NCBI RefSeq assembly: GCF_000783395.1
Contig: NZ_JSFK01000016.1
Coordinates: 124,001 to 188,000 of the forward strand
DNA length: 64,000 nt
Source of the DNA: Pseudomonas chlororaphis
GTDB lineage: Bacteria; Pseudomonadota; Gammaproteobacteria; Pseudomonadales; Pseudomonadaceae
Direction of reading: 5' to 3'
Part shown: positions 25,247-34,612 of the stretch, piece by piece
How the letters are laid out: each line of letters begins with the position of its first letter
Position numbering within the stretch: the stretch's first letter is position 1
Notes under the pieces: generated by a model
The model's input: the letters and a program-made list of their open reading frames with translations, nothing else
What the model was told of the DNA's origin: nothing
The model's database searches: none
Made by a program: the position numbers and the translations under genes

Positions 25247-26275
25247 TCAGATTGACACCGACGGTGGTTCAAGCTCACCTGCATGGAACTTGATAGCGAG
25301 AATAACCAATGGAGCATAGGCCAAAATCAACCCCAGACTTGAATCGAGACCGAATTCAACAACGCTCAAGGCAATAGGCAATAACCAGAGCAAATTGATC
25401 AATGCCACGACACTTGTAACCTTTAAATGACTGGAAAACCGACGAGAGGCATATTGATAGGCATGACTTCGGTGCGCTTCATAAACCTTGTCCCCCCTGA
25501 GCAAACGGCGAAAAAGAGTGAAGGTGGCGTCGACGATAAAGACACCTAGCAAGATCAACCAAGCCCAAAGTAAATCCGCGGACATCCAAGCAGCCTGCAG
25601 CGAGAGTCCTCCAAGGACGATCCCCAGAAAACCGCTACCGGCATCCCCCATGAAGATTCTAGCGGGAGGAAAATTCCAGAATAGGAAACCAGCCACCGCC
25701 ACCACGAGCGACAACGGAGCCCAGACCAAATCCGCAGCCCCACTCACCCAATACAGCAGACACGCCCCCAGACAAACACAAATCGCTTCGATGCTGGCGA
25801 TACCGTCGATACCATCCATAAAGTTGTAAAGGTTGAGCAACCACACCAGATAAAATACAGCCAGCACATGACCTAACCAACCAAGATCGTATCGTCCCCC
25901 CAAAAAAAGGACGGGAGCCAGGCCCCCCAACCAAACCAGCAACCAAGTTGCAGCAACAAAATGGCCCAAAAGACGCCAGCGCGCATCAATGTGGCCATGG
26001 TCGTCCATAAACCCAATGACTGCAATGACCGTTCCTGCACCCGTGATTGCAAGAAAAACCGAAGATGAAATCAAACCGACGTAGAATAATTCCCCAAGCG
26101 CCAGAGTGAAGGCTAAAACAATGGCTACCCCCCCACCACGGGGAGTAGGCACAGAATGAGAGCTGCGCGCATTGGGGATGTCCATAAGCCTGCGAGATAT
26201 CGCGTAGTGCCGCAAACCCCAAGTCACGGCAAAAGAGAACAAAGCAATAAAAGGGATAAACCATCCATGACTCAT
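25247..26275 (-). CDS. wbpL: WbpL-like undecaprenyl-phosphate sugar-1-phosphate transferase
   Basis: A 342-residue polytopic enzyme of the WecA/MraY family with about 10-11 helices. Catalytic patterns: VIGFMDDHGHIDARWRL, LLNLYNFMDGIDGIASIEA and MGDAGSGFLGIVLG. It moves FucNAc-1-P (or GlcNAc-1-P) from its UDP form to undecaprenyl phosphate, the first step of O-chain assembly. In P. aeruginosa WbpL starts both the Wzy-dependent and the ABC-exported O chains, which matters here because only an ABC exporter is visible. It overlaps the upstream epimerase gene by 4 bp (ATGA). Confidence 0.88.
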   Translation of the reverse strand: MSHGWFIPFIALFSFAVTWGLRHYAISRRLMDIPNARSSHSVPTPRGGGVAIVLAFTLALGELFYVGLISSSVFLAITGAGTVIAVIGFMDDHGHIDARWRLLGHFVAATWLLVWLGGLAPVLFLGGRYDLGWLGHVLAVFYLVWLLNLYNFMDGIDGIASIEAICVCLGACLLYWVSGAADLVWAPLSLVVAVAGFLFWNFPPARIFMGDAGSGFLGIVLGGLSLQAAWMSADLLWAWLILLGVFIVDATFTLFRRLLRGDKVYEAHRSHAYQYASRRFSSHLKVTSVVALINLLWLLPIALSVVEFGLDSSLGLILAYAPLVILAIKFHAGELEPPSVSI

Positions 26276-27243
26276 GACTTTTGATAATCCATAAAATGCT
26301 GCGCCGTCCGGCCTAAAGCTTCATCAAGAGTAACTGGAGGGACCCAACCCAGTAGTTGCCGATTTTTGCTTATGTCGACCCGCAAAGAACCAAAAAAACG
26401 CTGCGACAGTGGCTGTTGGCCCAACAATGCTGCAACGCCACGCATGAAGCAAACAGGTATTGGTACTAATAGAACCGGTTTGCCAAGTGCATTTGCCAAT
26501 TTACGCAGTAACTGCGTCGTCGAAACGTCCTCACCATCACTGGCTAGGAATATTTGATTTGTTGCAGCAGGGTGCTCGACACATGTAACGATAAGGTCGA
26601 CCAGATTTTCGATAGCTACAAAGCTGCGACTGTTATGCACAGCACCAAACGGAAGCGGGATGCCGCGATGCAGCCAATGCATCATGGAAAGGAAGTTGGC
26701 CTTGACGCCAGGTCCGTATACTAGCACCGGGCGGATGATGACTATTTCCAGACCAGTTACAACTGCGAGTGACTGCAACGCCCGCTCTGCCTCAAGCTTC
26801 GAAATTGCGTAAGGATCAACTGGAGAAGGTGCATCATCTGCAAAATAAGCTTGGTCGTCCGGAAGTCCCTCACCGTTCACCTTTACAGAACTGATGAAAA
26901 TGAATCGTCGAACACCTGCAGCGACTGCCTGACGGGCCAGATTCAAAGTACCTTCAACATTGATCTCGCGGAACGTTGCCAACGGATCAGCGGAAACCTC
27001 GGTCATTACGTGAACGCGAGCAGCAGCATGGATGACCACTTCAACGCCCTTCAGCGAATCACTCCAGTCAGATACCGAGTCGAGATTGGCAAAGTGGACC
27101 GTATGAACTCCCGCCGCAAATTTTATGGACATGTTTCTGACAGGAGCAATCAAACTGCATCCTGATTCCAACGCCAAGCGCTTGATTACAGCCGCGCCAA
27201 CGAAACCACTGCCGCCAGTAATCAAGATTTTCTTTGGGTTCAT
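26272..27243 (-). CDS. NAD-dependent sugar epimerase/reductase (WbpK/WbpV-like)
   Basis: A 323-residue extended short-chain dehydrogenase. NAD motif ITGGSGFVGAAVIKRL at the N-terminus, active-site Ser in FIFISSVKVNG and Tyr-x3-Lys in DPYAISKLEAE. In P. aeruginosa the equivalent gene next to wbpL/wbpM (wbpK or wbpV) reduces or epimerises the WbpM product to UDP-D-FucNAc or UDP-D-QuiNAc. The three genes wbpV/K-wbpL-wbpM form one minus-strand unit here. Which sugar is made cannot be told from sequence alone. Confidence 0.82.
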   Translation of the reverse strand: MNPKKILITGGSGFVGAAVIKRLALESGCSLIAPVRNMSIKFAAGVHTVHFANLDSVSDWSDSLKGVEVVIHAAARVHVMTEVSADPLATFREINVEGTLNLARQAVAAGVRRFIFISSVKVNGEGLPDDQAYFADDAPSPVDPYAISKLEAERALQSLAVVTGLEIVIIRPVLVYGPGVKANFLSMMHWLHRGIPLPFGAVHNSRSFVAIENLVDLIVTCVEHPAATNQIFLASDGEDVSTTQLLRKLANALGKPVLLVPIPVCFMRGVAALLGQQPLSQRFFGSLRVDISKNRQLLGWVPPVTLDEALGRTAQHFMDYQKS

Positions 27244-28636
27244 TGGCGACCTTACGGAGTATTAGAAAAAGTCGAGGCGGGATTTTTCAGTAGATTCGGG
27301 CGGAAATTCGTTCTCAGCAGCTCTTGAATCCGATGATGAATAATAGTCTATCCAGGGTGTGCATGGGGTGGTCAGCTTAGGTAAAACTCGCAATTTTAGC
27401 GAATCGCTTGCTCGACGCATAGCATTCTGCAGCCCGCCATTGCAACCTTCCCGGGCCCAAATAGAGCCCTATCGGAACAATGCGATCTATCCGGCAGTTA
27501 GGCTACAGGCAGCGTAAACTCTGCATTAAACGTGTCCGGAATATTAATCATGATGCTGGGTAAAGAGCTGATCGATCTGGATGTTATCAGAGCAATGGCA
27601 ACTCGATAGGTCGTAATCTCCCGCAATATCGTCCCCCTACCGTAGCAATGGAATTGAGATTTTTCTTCACCCGGATCAGTTAGCTTCGTTTTGATATCCC
27701 TGCTCACGGCTTCGTTACTTCATAATCTTCTGGCGGACAGGGCTTGCGTTGCTAAACATTCTGCCCACTGAAAGGAAGCCAACTCTCTAATCTCACTGCT
27801 AGCCTCCGGCGAGCAAGCCTTAGGAGTTAAATTGGTGCCGACCTGATGCGGTATCTCATTCGCTGACTGCGTCGGGAGGCGAGCCACAACACCCTCTGGA
27901 TAGAAATGCGGAGCACTCCCACTGAATCGCGCCGACGGGTTCAAGCTCATGATCACCGCAGCCCACTCGGTATCGGCGCGCATACCATCTGCAGCAGCGA
28001 GCCAATATGGCATCCATGCGGGTCATTAGTCGAGCTAGTGGAGAAAACGAACGCATCTCTCTGGGTCCACAGGGGGTCAATTTTTGCTTTCCAAATTAAA
28101 ATTCAATGCTCAGAGACTGTTGCCGTCCGGGCTGGGATCGGGAGATTCAGCTTCATCGGAACGAAAGCCGGCAGCGCCGACATCTGACGATCATGAAAAG
28201 CAGACACCCACAATACGAATCAAATCGGCGTTGATGCCGTAGCGAAAGGTTCCGGCTAGCCACCGAAATGCCAGCTTGCAGGTATCCAGGTCGACTCTGG
28301 CCTGAAAAAAGGGTCTGGAACAAGACGATCGTAGTCGCATGAATCTGACAGCCAAGGCGATTGTGTCCCGTTTATTCGAGCGCAACATTGCCTTATGGCT
28401 GGGTCAGCCAGGTAGCTCCATCAGACGATGAAAAACAAGGCCACTGGAGCGTGCATACCGCAGAGAGAGAACCCTCGGATTAACGCAGCATTTCAGTGTT
28501 AAAATGCCTGCCAGGTAGGGGGCTATGGCAAATTTTTCTGTTTTACGCCCCATTTTAACAAGGTGAATGCCAGATACGGTTTCGTGGGTTGAACTTGACA
28601 ATGGCACTAATTTTTACTCGAGTCAGAGGAACTGGC
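27244..28636. other. Gene-poor stretch with an IS66 transposase scar
   Basis: 1.39 kb without an intact gene, of mixed composition. The only recognisable coding trace is the IS66 fragment at 27834-27962. The other open frames here (for example minus 27498-27707 and 28191-28388) look random and show no known family. It separates the conserved wbp genes from the imported gtr-like genes. Confidence 0.7.
27834..27962 (-). pseudogene. IS66-family transposase C-terminal remnant
   Basis: The frame reads AAVIMSLNPSARFSGSAPHF then VVARLPTQSANEIPHQVG. This is a decayed version of the IS66 TnpC end (A-A-I-M-S-L-I-Q-S-A-R-x-N-G ... L-x-R-L-P-T-Q). The usual HDPYAYLKDVL segment between the two blocks is corrupted. 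No other part of the element or its terminal repeats is identifiable nearby. Confidence 0.7.
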
Positions 28637-30013
28637 ATGAAAGAATCTAGCAAAGACGAGGACCAAGGCTGTACTAAGCCAAATACAGCGATAAACATTG
28701 AGTTGTGGGCATTTTTTTTCCTGCCTTTGCTAATGTTGCTCAGCGTGTTGATTTTTGCTGTTTCACCAATGAATGGAGAGGACTACGCACTGACCAAACC
28801 ATTTATCGATGCCAGTTTTTTCGAACGCGCAAGTTGGGCAATCGAGAGATCCATACATCAGTCTACGAGCTGGAATGCTCGATTGGGTGAGCAGCTTGCA
28901 ATTTTCTGGTTGGCGATGCCGAAAGTGTGGTTTTCTGTTGCCAATCTGATTTCCATGACCTTATTTACCTTTTTATTGGCTTTGTACGCTACTCCTCAGA
29001 GAAAGTGGAGTCGCAACTCTCTGATGCTGTCGAGCCTGCTGGTAGTTTCAGCATTTTTTCTGATATGGCCACGATTAGAGATTTTTTTCTGGCAGACCAC
29101 AGCAGCAGGTTATCTCCAGCCACTGGTCGCAACTCTACTGCTTCTATTGCCATTTTATTCGTCACGAGTTTGTCGTTCACTGCTGAGCACATGGCCTAGC
29201 ACTGCCGTACTTGCGCTGTTGGGGCTCCTCTGTGGGCTATCATTCGAAAATGTGCCTCCAGCACTCCTTCCCTATATGGCACTGATCATATTCTTCCACT
29301 TTAAAGAAAAGTCTGAATTTCGAATACAATTAGGAATGATAGCACTGGCCTATTTTGTCGGTTGGGCGCTGCTGATGAACGCCCCATCCACTCATGCTCG
29401 GACCGCATATTACGTTCACGCATTAAACCTCCCGGAAGAGTCTATTGGCTATCTGCTCGCAAAAGGGTTTACTGTACTCCATACATTCGCCACAGTTTCA
29501 GCCCCTCTGTTAGTCACCTTAGTCACGGTTTTCATCATCAGCCTTTTCTTAAAGACCAAACCATGGCGCCTTCCCATTGAATTCTATTTGCTATTTTTGC
29601 CCGCCGCCTTGTGCGTTGCATCCGTTATAAAGGCCCCGTACATCGAACCGCGAGCTTTTACCCTTACTTGGGCCATATTGATAATAGTGATCGTCAGACT
29701 TACATACAAAATATTGCAATCGTCACCTGAAAGATTAGCTCAGGCAGCAACTATTCTCCTGGGAACCGTAAGTGTAGGATTAGCAGGGCAAGTTTTTTTC
29801 GAATATCTAGATTACTCAAGAAAAGTTTCAATACGCACAGATTACATTATTGAAAAACAAAGCTCAAACGAATGCAAAGAAGGACTTACAATTCACACCT
29901 TCCCTATTACCAGCGATATCAGATTGATAAACAACCGCGAAGATTGGGTCGCAAATAATCTGCCTCAAGTAAGCAATTACTTCAGCTGCAAACTGCGCCT
30001 TAGCGCACAATAA
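28637..30013 (+). CDS. Polytopic membrane protein, GtrC-like / DUF6056
   Basis: A 458-residue inner-membrane protein with roughly ten helices and a soluble C-terminal tail of about 60 residues. Conserved-looking loops include SPMNGEDYALTKPF near the first helix, STSWNARLGEQLAIFW and LSFENVPPALLPYMAL, similar in style to DUF6056 and O-antigen glucosyltransferase (GtrC/serotype-specific) proteins, where acidic residues after the first helix are catalytic. Followed by GtrB-like and GtrA-like genes, it is likely the sugar transferase that decorates the O chain in the periplasm. The ATG at 28637 follows GAGGAACTGGC. Codon use is AT-richer than the core genes. Confidence 0.7.
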   Translation: MKESSKDEDQGCTKPNTAINIELWAFFFLPLLMLLSVLIFAVSPMNGEDYALTKPFIDASFFERASWAIERSIHQSTSWNARLGEQLAIFWLAMPKVWFSVANLISMTLFTFLLALYATPQRKWSRNSLMLSSLLVVSAFFLIWPRLEIFFWQTTAAGYLQPLVATLLLLLPFYSSRVCRSLLSTWPSTAVLALLGLLCGLSFENVPPALLPYMALIIFFHFKEKSEFRIQLGMIALAYFVGWALLMNAPSTHARTAYYVHALNLPEESIGYLLAKGFTVLHTFATVSAPLLVTLVTVFIISLFLKTKPWRLPIEFYLLFLPAALCVASVIKAPYIEPRAFTLTWAILIIVIVRLTYKILQSSPERLAQAATILLGTVSVGLAGQVFFEYLDYSRKVSIRTDYIIEKQSSNECKEGLTIHTFPITSDIRLINNREDWVANNLPQVSNYFSCKLRLSAQ

Positions 30014-30053
30014 AACATCACCACTTCGCGCCAACCGGGGATACAAGAGCAAT

Positions 30054-31004
30054 ATGCAGAATAGAAAACTTATCTCTATAGTAATTCCTTTCTATAACGA
30101 GGAAGAAAATATCGAGAACACACTAGCCGAGATATCTCGTCACATCGACACAAATGACTACCGCTGGGAAATCGTTGCTATTAACGATGGCAGCAGTGAC
30201 TCAACACTTGAAAAACTAAACCGCAGCGTACCGGACAAATTCGAGTTAGTAATTGTCGATTTATCACGAAATTTCGGTAAGGAAGCGGCTTTATCTGCAG
30301 GTATTGAACAGGCAAGAGGTAACGCAATCATCCCTCTCGACGCCGACCTTCAAGACCCACCCCAAGTTATCAGCCAATTGCTGGAGAGATGGGAAGAAGG
30401 CTATGATGTGGTACTTGCCAAGCGCGTAGATCGCTCTAGTGACGGCTTATTGAAGCGAACGACTGCAGGTGCCTTCTATGCTGTTATTAATAAACTTTCA
30501 GACGTAAAGATACCAAACAACGTCGGCGACTTTAGGCTGATGGACCGAAAAGTTATAGACGTTCTGAAGTCTCTCCCTGAACATCGACGTTTTATGAAAG
30601 GCCTCTTTGCTTGGGCCGGTTTCCGCACTACTAGCGTTGACTATACAAGGCCGGAGCGAACACTTGGAAATACAAAGTTTTCTGGCTGGAAGCTTTGGAA
30701 TTTAGCGCTGGAAGGAATAACTTCATTCTCCATTGTACCGCTGAAAATCTGGACTTACATAGGTTTTATAGTAGCGCTCTGCTCCTTTATTTACGGTGGA
30801 GTTATCGTAGTCCGCACACTAATTTCAGGCATTGAAGTCCCAGGATACGCGTCTCTGGCTTCGATACTTTTATTCATGTCGGGATTACAGATGATCGGCA
30901 TGGGCATTCTTGGAGAATATGTTGGTCGCTCCTATCTAGAATCAAAACGACGCCCAGCCTTTATAATTCGCTCCGTTCACACCAAGACTGTTAGTTATGA
31001 TTAG
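30054..31004 (+). CDS. gtrB: GtrB-like undecaprenyl-phosphate glycosyltransferase
   Basis: A 316-residue family 2 glycosyltransferase with two C-terminal membrane helices (near IWTYIGFIVALCSFIYGGVIV and ASILLFMSGLQMIGMGIL). The catalytic parts are SIVIPFYNEEENIENTLAEI, INDGSSDSTLEKL and PLDADLQDPPQVI; the C-terminal end GEYVGRSYLESKRRPAFIIR is typical of the GtrB/ArnC group. It loads a sugar onto undecaprenyl phosphate on the cytoplasmic face. It overlaps the gtrA-like gene by 8 bp and lies 40 bp after the GtrC-like gene. Confidence 0.88.
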   Translation: MQNRKLISIVIPFYNEEENIENTLAEISRHIDTNDYRWEIVAINDGSSDSTLEKLNRSVPDKFELVIVDLSRNFGKEAALSAGIEQARGNAIIPLDADLQDPPQVISQLLERWEEGYDVVLAKRVDRSSDGLLKRTTAGAFYAVINKLSDVKIPNNVGDFRLMDRKVIDVLKSLPEHRRFMKGLFAWAGFRTTSVDYTRPERTLGNTKFSGWKLWNLALEGITSFSIVPLKIWTYIGFIVALCSFIYGGVIVVRTLISGIEVPGYASLASILLFMSGLQMIGMGILGEYVGRSYLESKRRPAFIIRSVHTKTVSYD

Positions 31005-31377
31005 TAATCAGCAATTACCGAGATTTGTTAGATTTGCTTGCGTAGGGATTGGTAATACAATCATACATATATGCATAGTTTTTTTGCTCGTAGAGCAGCT
31101 ATCTATACAGCCGCCGCTGGGTAATGCCGCAGCATTTGCTGCAGCCAACATTGTTTCCTATTTACTCAATTCAAAGTGGACATTTGAGAAAAAAACATCG
31201 TTTACAGGTTACGCAAGGTTTCTCCTTGTCAGCTCATCGGGCCTAGCGATTTCATGGGGTTGTGTGTTCGGTAGTGAATTATTAGGATTGCATTATCTCG
31301 CTGGAGTTTTGATATCAGTTTTTTTCGTTGCCACAATCGGTTACTTACTCAATAGACACTTCGTATTCAATCAATAA
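30997..31377 (+). CDS. gtrA: GtrA-like lipid-linked sugar flippase
   Basis: A 126-residue protein with four membrane helices, beginning RFVRFACVGIGNTIIHICIV and containing AAANIVSYLLNSKWTFEKK, the standard GtrA patterns, and ending YLLNRHFVFNQ. It is believed to flip the GtrB product across the inner membrane. The gene order C-B-A is the reverse of the usual phage gtrA-gtrB-gtrC arrangement. Confidence 0.87.
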   Translation: MISNQQLPRFVRFACVGIGNTIIHICIVFLLVEQLSIQPPLGNAAAFAAANIVSYLLNSKWTFEKKTSFTGYARFLLVSSSGLAISWGCVFGSELLGLHYLAGVLISVFFVATIGYLLNRHFVFNQ

Positions 31378-32078
31378 GTGGCATTTCAAATAAAAAATAG
31401 ATATCAAACTACTCAGTCGACATGACCGACCATGCTGTAAAACTGAGCGTAGGCTACCTCTCCTTTGGGCGGGTCGCTGAGTCGCCAGTGTTACTGACAA
31501 CAGACCTCGCTCCTTAAATCGGACGTATGCGGCTCAGGAATACCATATTCGAAGCTCACAAATGCTCCCCCACCCGAAACACGCTTGATCTGCTTTACAG
31601 GTCGACGATGCGAGTGGTGAGCCTGGACAACTTCTAATTGGCGAATGAGCGCTTCAAGCAGCATCTGCTTGATGCGAATCGGGGTCATTAGGAATGATCG
31701 ACGGCCAGGGAAGTCATGGCACGGATTATAAGGGACTAGGCTACGTAGAGCAGGCGTGCCAACATGGCCAGCTAGTTTCTGAGGGGGTCGGAAGCACGAT
31801 ATCCGGCATCCGCCTAGCGCTTTGAATGTGGGATCCTTGGAATCCATCAAACGATGACCTGATGTCGCGCCCAATTCCCTCAGGAACCAGCTGGCCATGA
31901 TGCAAATTAATATAAAATCAAAAAAATTGATCACCACTTTCCAATACATGGGCGAGTGGCGCCAGACAACGTGCGAGCATGATATACGAACAGGAAATTT
32001 TATTTTATCATTCCTCACACCATTTAATTTCGATATACCAACGCCTTTGAAAGTCACAAAATCAGTAGAGACCCACAC
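31378..32078. other. Gene-poor stretch, mobile-element debris
   Basis: 700 bp between gtrA and the acyltransferase. I find no convincing gene; a minus-strand frame of 195 codons (31491-32078) has no recognisable family and crosses a sharp composition change near 31900. It contains one copy of a diverged repeat (31657-31750) shared with 43886-43980. The last 180 bp before the acyltransferase is very AT-rich and probably holds its promoter. Confidence 0.65.
31657..31750. repeat. Diverged 95-bp repeat, copy 1
   Basis: Aligns with 43886-43980 over its whole length, same orientation, at roughly 65-70% identity by eye. Shared blocks include AATGATCGAC / GATGATCGAC and GATTATAAGGG / AATTATAACGGG. 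It probably comes from related insertion sequences. Confidence 0.6.
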
Positions 32079-33188
32079 ATGTTAAAACAAAGAATGCATG
32101 GACCTGATGTATTAAGAGGAATAGCTGCTACGGGTGTCGTTTTTTTTCATGTCTTGTATCTTTCTGGACTTCCGATAAACGAAACCGCAGCATCAGTCGT
32201 AGGCAGATTTGATTTTTTTGTACGAATTTTTTTTATACTCAGCGCATTTGCAATCGCGAATGCATATGCGCGCAATATAACGGATCTTGACTCAATCAAA
32301 CGATTCTACTTGAAACGCTTCTTTAGAATTGCTCCGCTTTTTTATTTTATGTTGGCAATTGGAGTTCTATATTCCAAAGCAATGGGACAACCTTGGCCAT
32401 CGGCCTTTGAGTTTCTCACATCTGTAAGCTTTTTATTCCAGTTAATACCAGGATCAAATGGATTGGTCGGTGGGGGTTGGTCAATCAGTATTGAATGGAT
32501 ATTTTATGCATTATTCCCATTATTCATTTCACTTATCGTTGGCTGGCGCTCAGCTTTATTAGCATGGATCTTGCTCACTTCAATCGCAGTACTAGGTAGA
32601 AATCACTTCACAATTTTTTTGAATGGTGAGCTTAGAGTATTCGGCTTATTATACATCTTATCTCACGCCCAATACTTTGTTCTGGGGTTATTATTATACT
32701 TCCTTACACAGCGACACCCACTACTAATCAATAATGAAAAATATAAAAACGTATGTGGAATCGCTTTTTGCTGCACACTTGCTGCCATTGCAATTACGTT
32801 CAAAATTAATCAACGCATCCCGGAAGAAATATTCTTATCTTTTTTTGGTTTTTTTCTTGTCCTTCTATCAGTGATTGGGCTACCACGCATCTTGGATAAC
32901 AGCGCTTCTCGCTGGCTAGGACTCATAAGTTACAGCATTTATCTAGTACAGTTCCCTATCATCCAAGCTCTTCGTGAGCACGGAATATACAACCATATAA
33001 ACTTACTAGTCGGCGGAGGGGTAAACGCATTCATTTTCAACAGCATGCTAACGATCTGCCTAGTAATCGCAATTTCGACCGCAACTTATTACACAATTGA
33101 ACTGCCTGGGCAGCACCTCCTAACTAATCTAACCGCATTAAAAAAAAATCTTATGCAAATAAAAAATCGAAACAAAAAACAGATCTGA
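32079..33188 (+). CDS. OafA-like membrane O-acyltransferase (acyltransferase 3 family)
   Basis: A 369-residue polytopic protein with about ten helices. The catalytic-site region RGIAATGVVFFHVLYLSG near the N-terminus contains the conserved His, and KRFFRIAPLFYFML is the usual R-R/K-x-x-R-I-x-P block at the next loop; GGGWSISIEWIFYALFPLF holds the conserved WSIxxE pattern. It likely O-acetylates a sugar of the O chain. AT content is clearly higher than in the flanking core, and runs of T and A are frequent, as for many O-antigen genes acquired by transfer. A basic C-terminal tail (KKNLMQIKNRNKKQI) ends the protein. Confidence 0.87.
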   Translation: MLKQRMHGPDVLRGIAATGVVFFHVLYLSGLPINETAASVVGRFDFFVRIFFILSAFAIANAYARNITDLDSIKRFYLKRFFRIAPLFYFMLAIGVLYSKAMGQPWPSAFEFLTSVSFLFQLIPGSNGLVGGGWSISIEWIFYALFPLFISLIVGWRSALLAWILLTSIAVLGRNHFTIFLNGELRVFGLLYILSHAQYFVLGLLLYFLTQRHPLLINNEKYKNVCGIAFCCTLAAIAITFKINQRIPEEIFLSFFGFFLVLLSVIGLPRILDNSASRWLGLISYSIYLVQFPIIQALREHGIYNHINLLVGGGVNAFIFNSMLTICLVIAISTATYYTIELPGQHLLTNLTALKKNLMQIKNRNKKQI

Positions 33189-33529
33189 CGAGACAGTCTT
33201 AACGGACTGACTTTTCACAGTTCCAGCCGTCTGAGCCGTAGGTAAAAAATAGTGCGCCACTTACTCATAATCCTCACTCGGCTGGAGAATCTGCTGGGGC
33301 CAACCAAGCGCTGATGACGATCTACTTGATGAGGGACGAACTCCAATCCCTCTGAATCTCGAGAGCTGCCTGAGGTTTGCGATCGGCCTGGAAGAAATGA
33401 CTGCGCCATGCGAATGAAAGCGAATACCAACTCTCATCCAGTATGCCATACGGCGAGTTATTGGCGGGCCTTCGTGAGCCGGGTTTGCTGGCCGATGCAC
33501 ACAGGTCAGTTTGAAGGATTAAACAGTCT

Positions 33530-33942
33530 TATAAATATCATGAAGCGGATGGCGTAGGGTTTCCGGAATAGCAAATTCTCTGTGATGAAGGTCAAGAACG
33601 TCGCTTCCAGTAGAACCCTTTGACCAGCCCTATAGCTGCGAATATACGTTCGCATAGTAGCGAACAAAGTAGTGACCTCGACGCCCAAGCTCCCGCCCAC
33701 CTCGTCCAGCAGCATATTCGCAAGCAACGGGTCAGCGGGCCGCCTTGCGGCGCCCCACAGCGGCTTTGCTCGACCACGCCATTGATCATCAGTCCCGCGC
33801 CCAGATAGACCCGGATCAGTTGGATAACCGCCTGATCGGCAATACGCTTGCGTAACGATCAATCAACACGTCGTGATCGACTTGGTAGAAGAACTTCTCC
33901 GGATCAACATCCACCACCACTTTGCGCCCTTCAGGAAAAGAC
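33530..33942 (-). pseudogene. Group II intron reverse transcriptase/maturase, broken
   Basis: Fragments of an LtrA-type protein in three frames: EGRKVVVDVDPEKFFYQVDH, then (after a frameshift) KRIADQAVIQLIRVYLGAGL and MINGVVEQSRCGAPQGGPL, then LLANMLLDEVGGSL and SYRAGQRV in a third frame. The PQGGPL motif of the fingers/palm survives, but the YADD catalytic motif is deleted to VRYYANVY. Several indels make it non-functional. No intron ends (5' GUGYG or domain V) were identified. Confidence 0.85.
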
Positions 33943-34480
33943 TACTACGGCTTCTGCTGACTTCTCGCTCCGGCTTGCAAACCGCCCGTTCAGGCACAAG
34001 ACGAGATTTTCCCAAGTAAGAAAACAATCCTTCACCACATCATCGCCGGATTTACACAGCCTGCCCTTGACCACAACAGCTTCGCGGCTTTGTGCCTGCG
34101 TGCGCTTATGCTTCACCTTTTATTAGTTTCTAGCACATTGGCTCATGACGGGACTTTTTTTCCATAATATTGTGCCAATGCTGGACGCACAGCAAAAAAA
34201 CCGTCTAGGCGGGCTTTTATAATTTTGGCTAAGCAAGCAGTGGTTGCTTTGGAGTATTTGTCCTCTATAGAAAATTTTCAAACTTTTCTATCGAATCTTC
34301 CATAAATGAATACAAGAGTGCGCCGGCGCCGATTGAACTCAAGATGGAAACCAAAGCAAATAGAGTGCTGCTCAGGGCGCAGACACAAAGTTAACGCTGT
34401 GTTGGCAAGGGGCTTTGATACCCACAAGAACTGCAGAAAAACAAATTTGTAAGAGGGCTGAAGTAACAGCCAGATTAAAT

Positions 34481-34520
34481 AAAACATATCCCTACCGTTA
34501 GGGTAGGGATATGTTTATTT
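34481..34520 (-). terminator. Terminator of the wzm-wzt operon
   Basis: A perfect 15-bp inverted repeat, AAACATATCCCTACC / GGTAGGGATATGTTT, with a 5-nt loop, followed on the minus strand by TTATTT. It lies about 95 bp beyond the stop of the 1516-residue gene. Confidence 0.82.
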
Positions 34521-34612
34521 ACCGAAAAACACGCAAATACATCATGCCAGACAAGTCTACTCCTACTAATTACTTAGGCTTGATAACTGCCATTTAGTAT
34601 TTGGTGTACCCC

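Larger units (their letters stand above)
33189..34612. other. Gene-poor stretch with a dead group II intron gene
   Basis: 1.4 kb without an intact gene. It holds the reverse transcriptase pseudogene at 33530-33942 and the terminator of the wzm operon at 34481. The part 33215-33500 shows no family that I can name, and 34120-34480 is AT-rich with no recognisable feature. Confidence 0.7.

Noticed and set aside
28191..28607. Small minus-strand frames upstream of the GtrC-like gene
   Set aside because: Short, no ribosome sites, no recognisable family; probably decayed mobile DNA.
28594..28620. TTGACA as a -35 box before the GtrC-like gene
   Set aside because: No -10 hexamer at 16-18 bp spacing.
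31491..32078. Minus-strand 195-codon frame between gtrA and the acyltransferase genes
   Set aside because: No family, crosses a composition boundary and contains the diverged repeat; likely chance.
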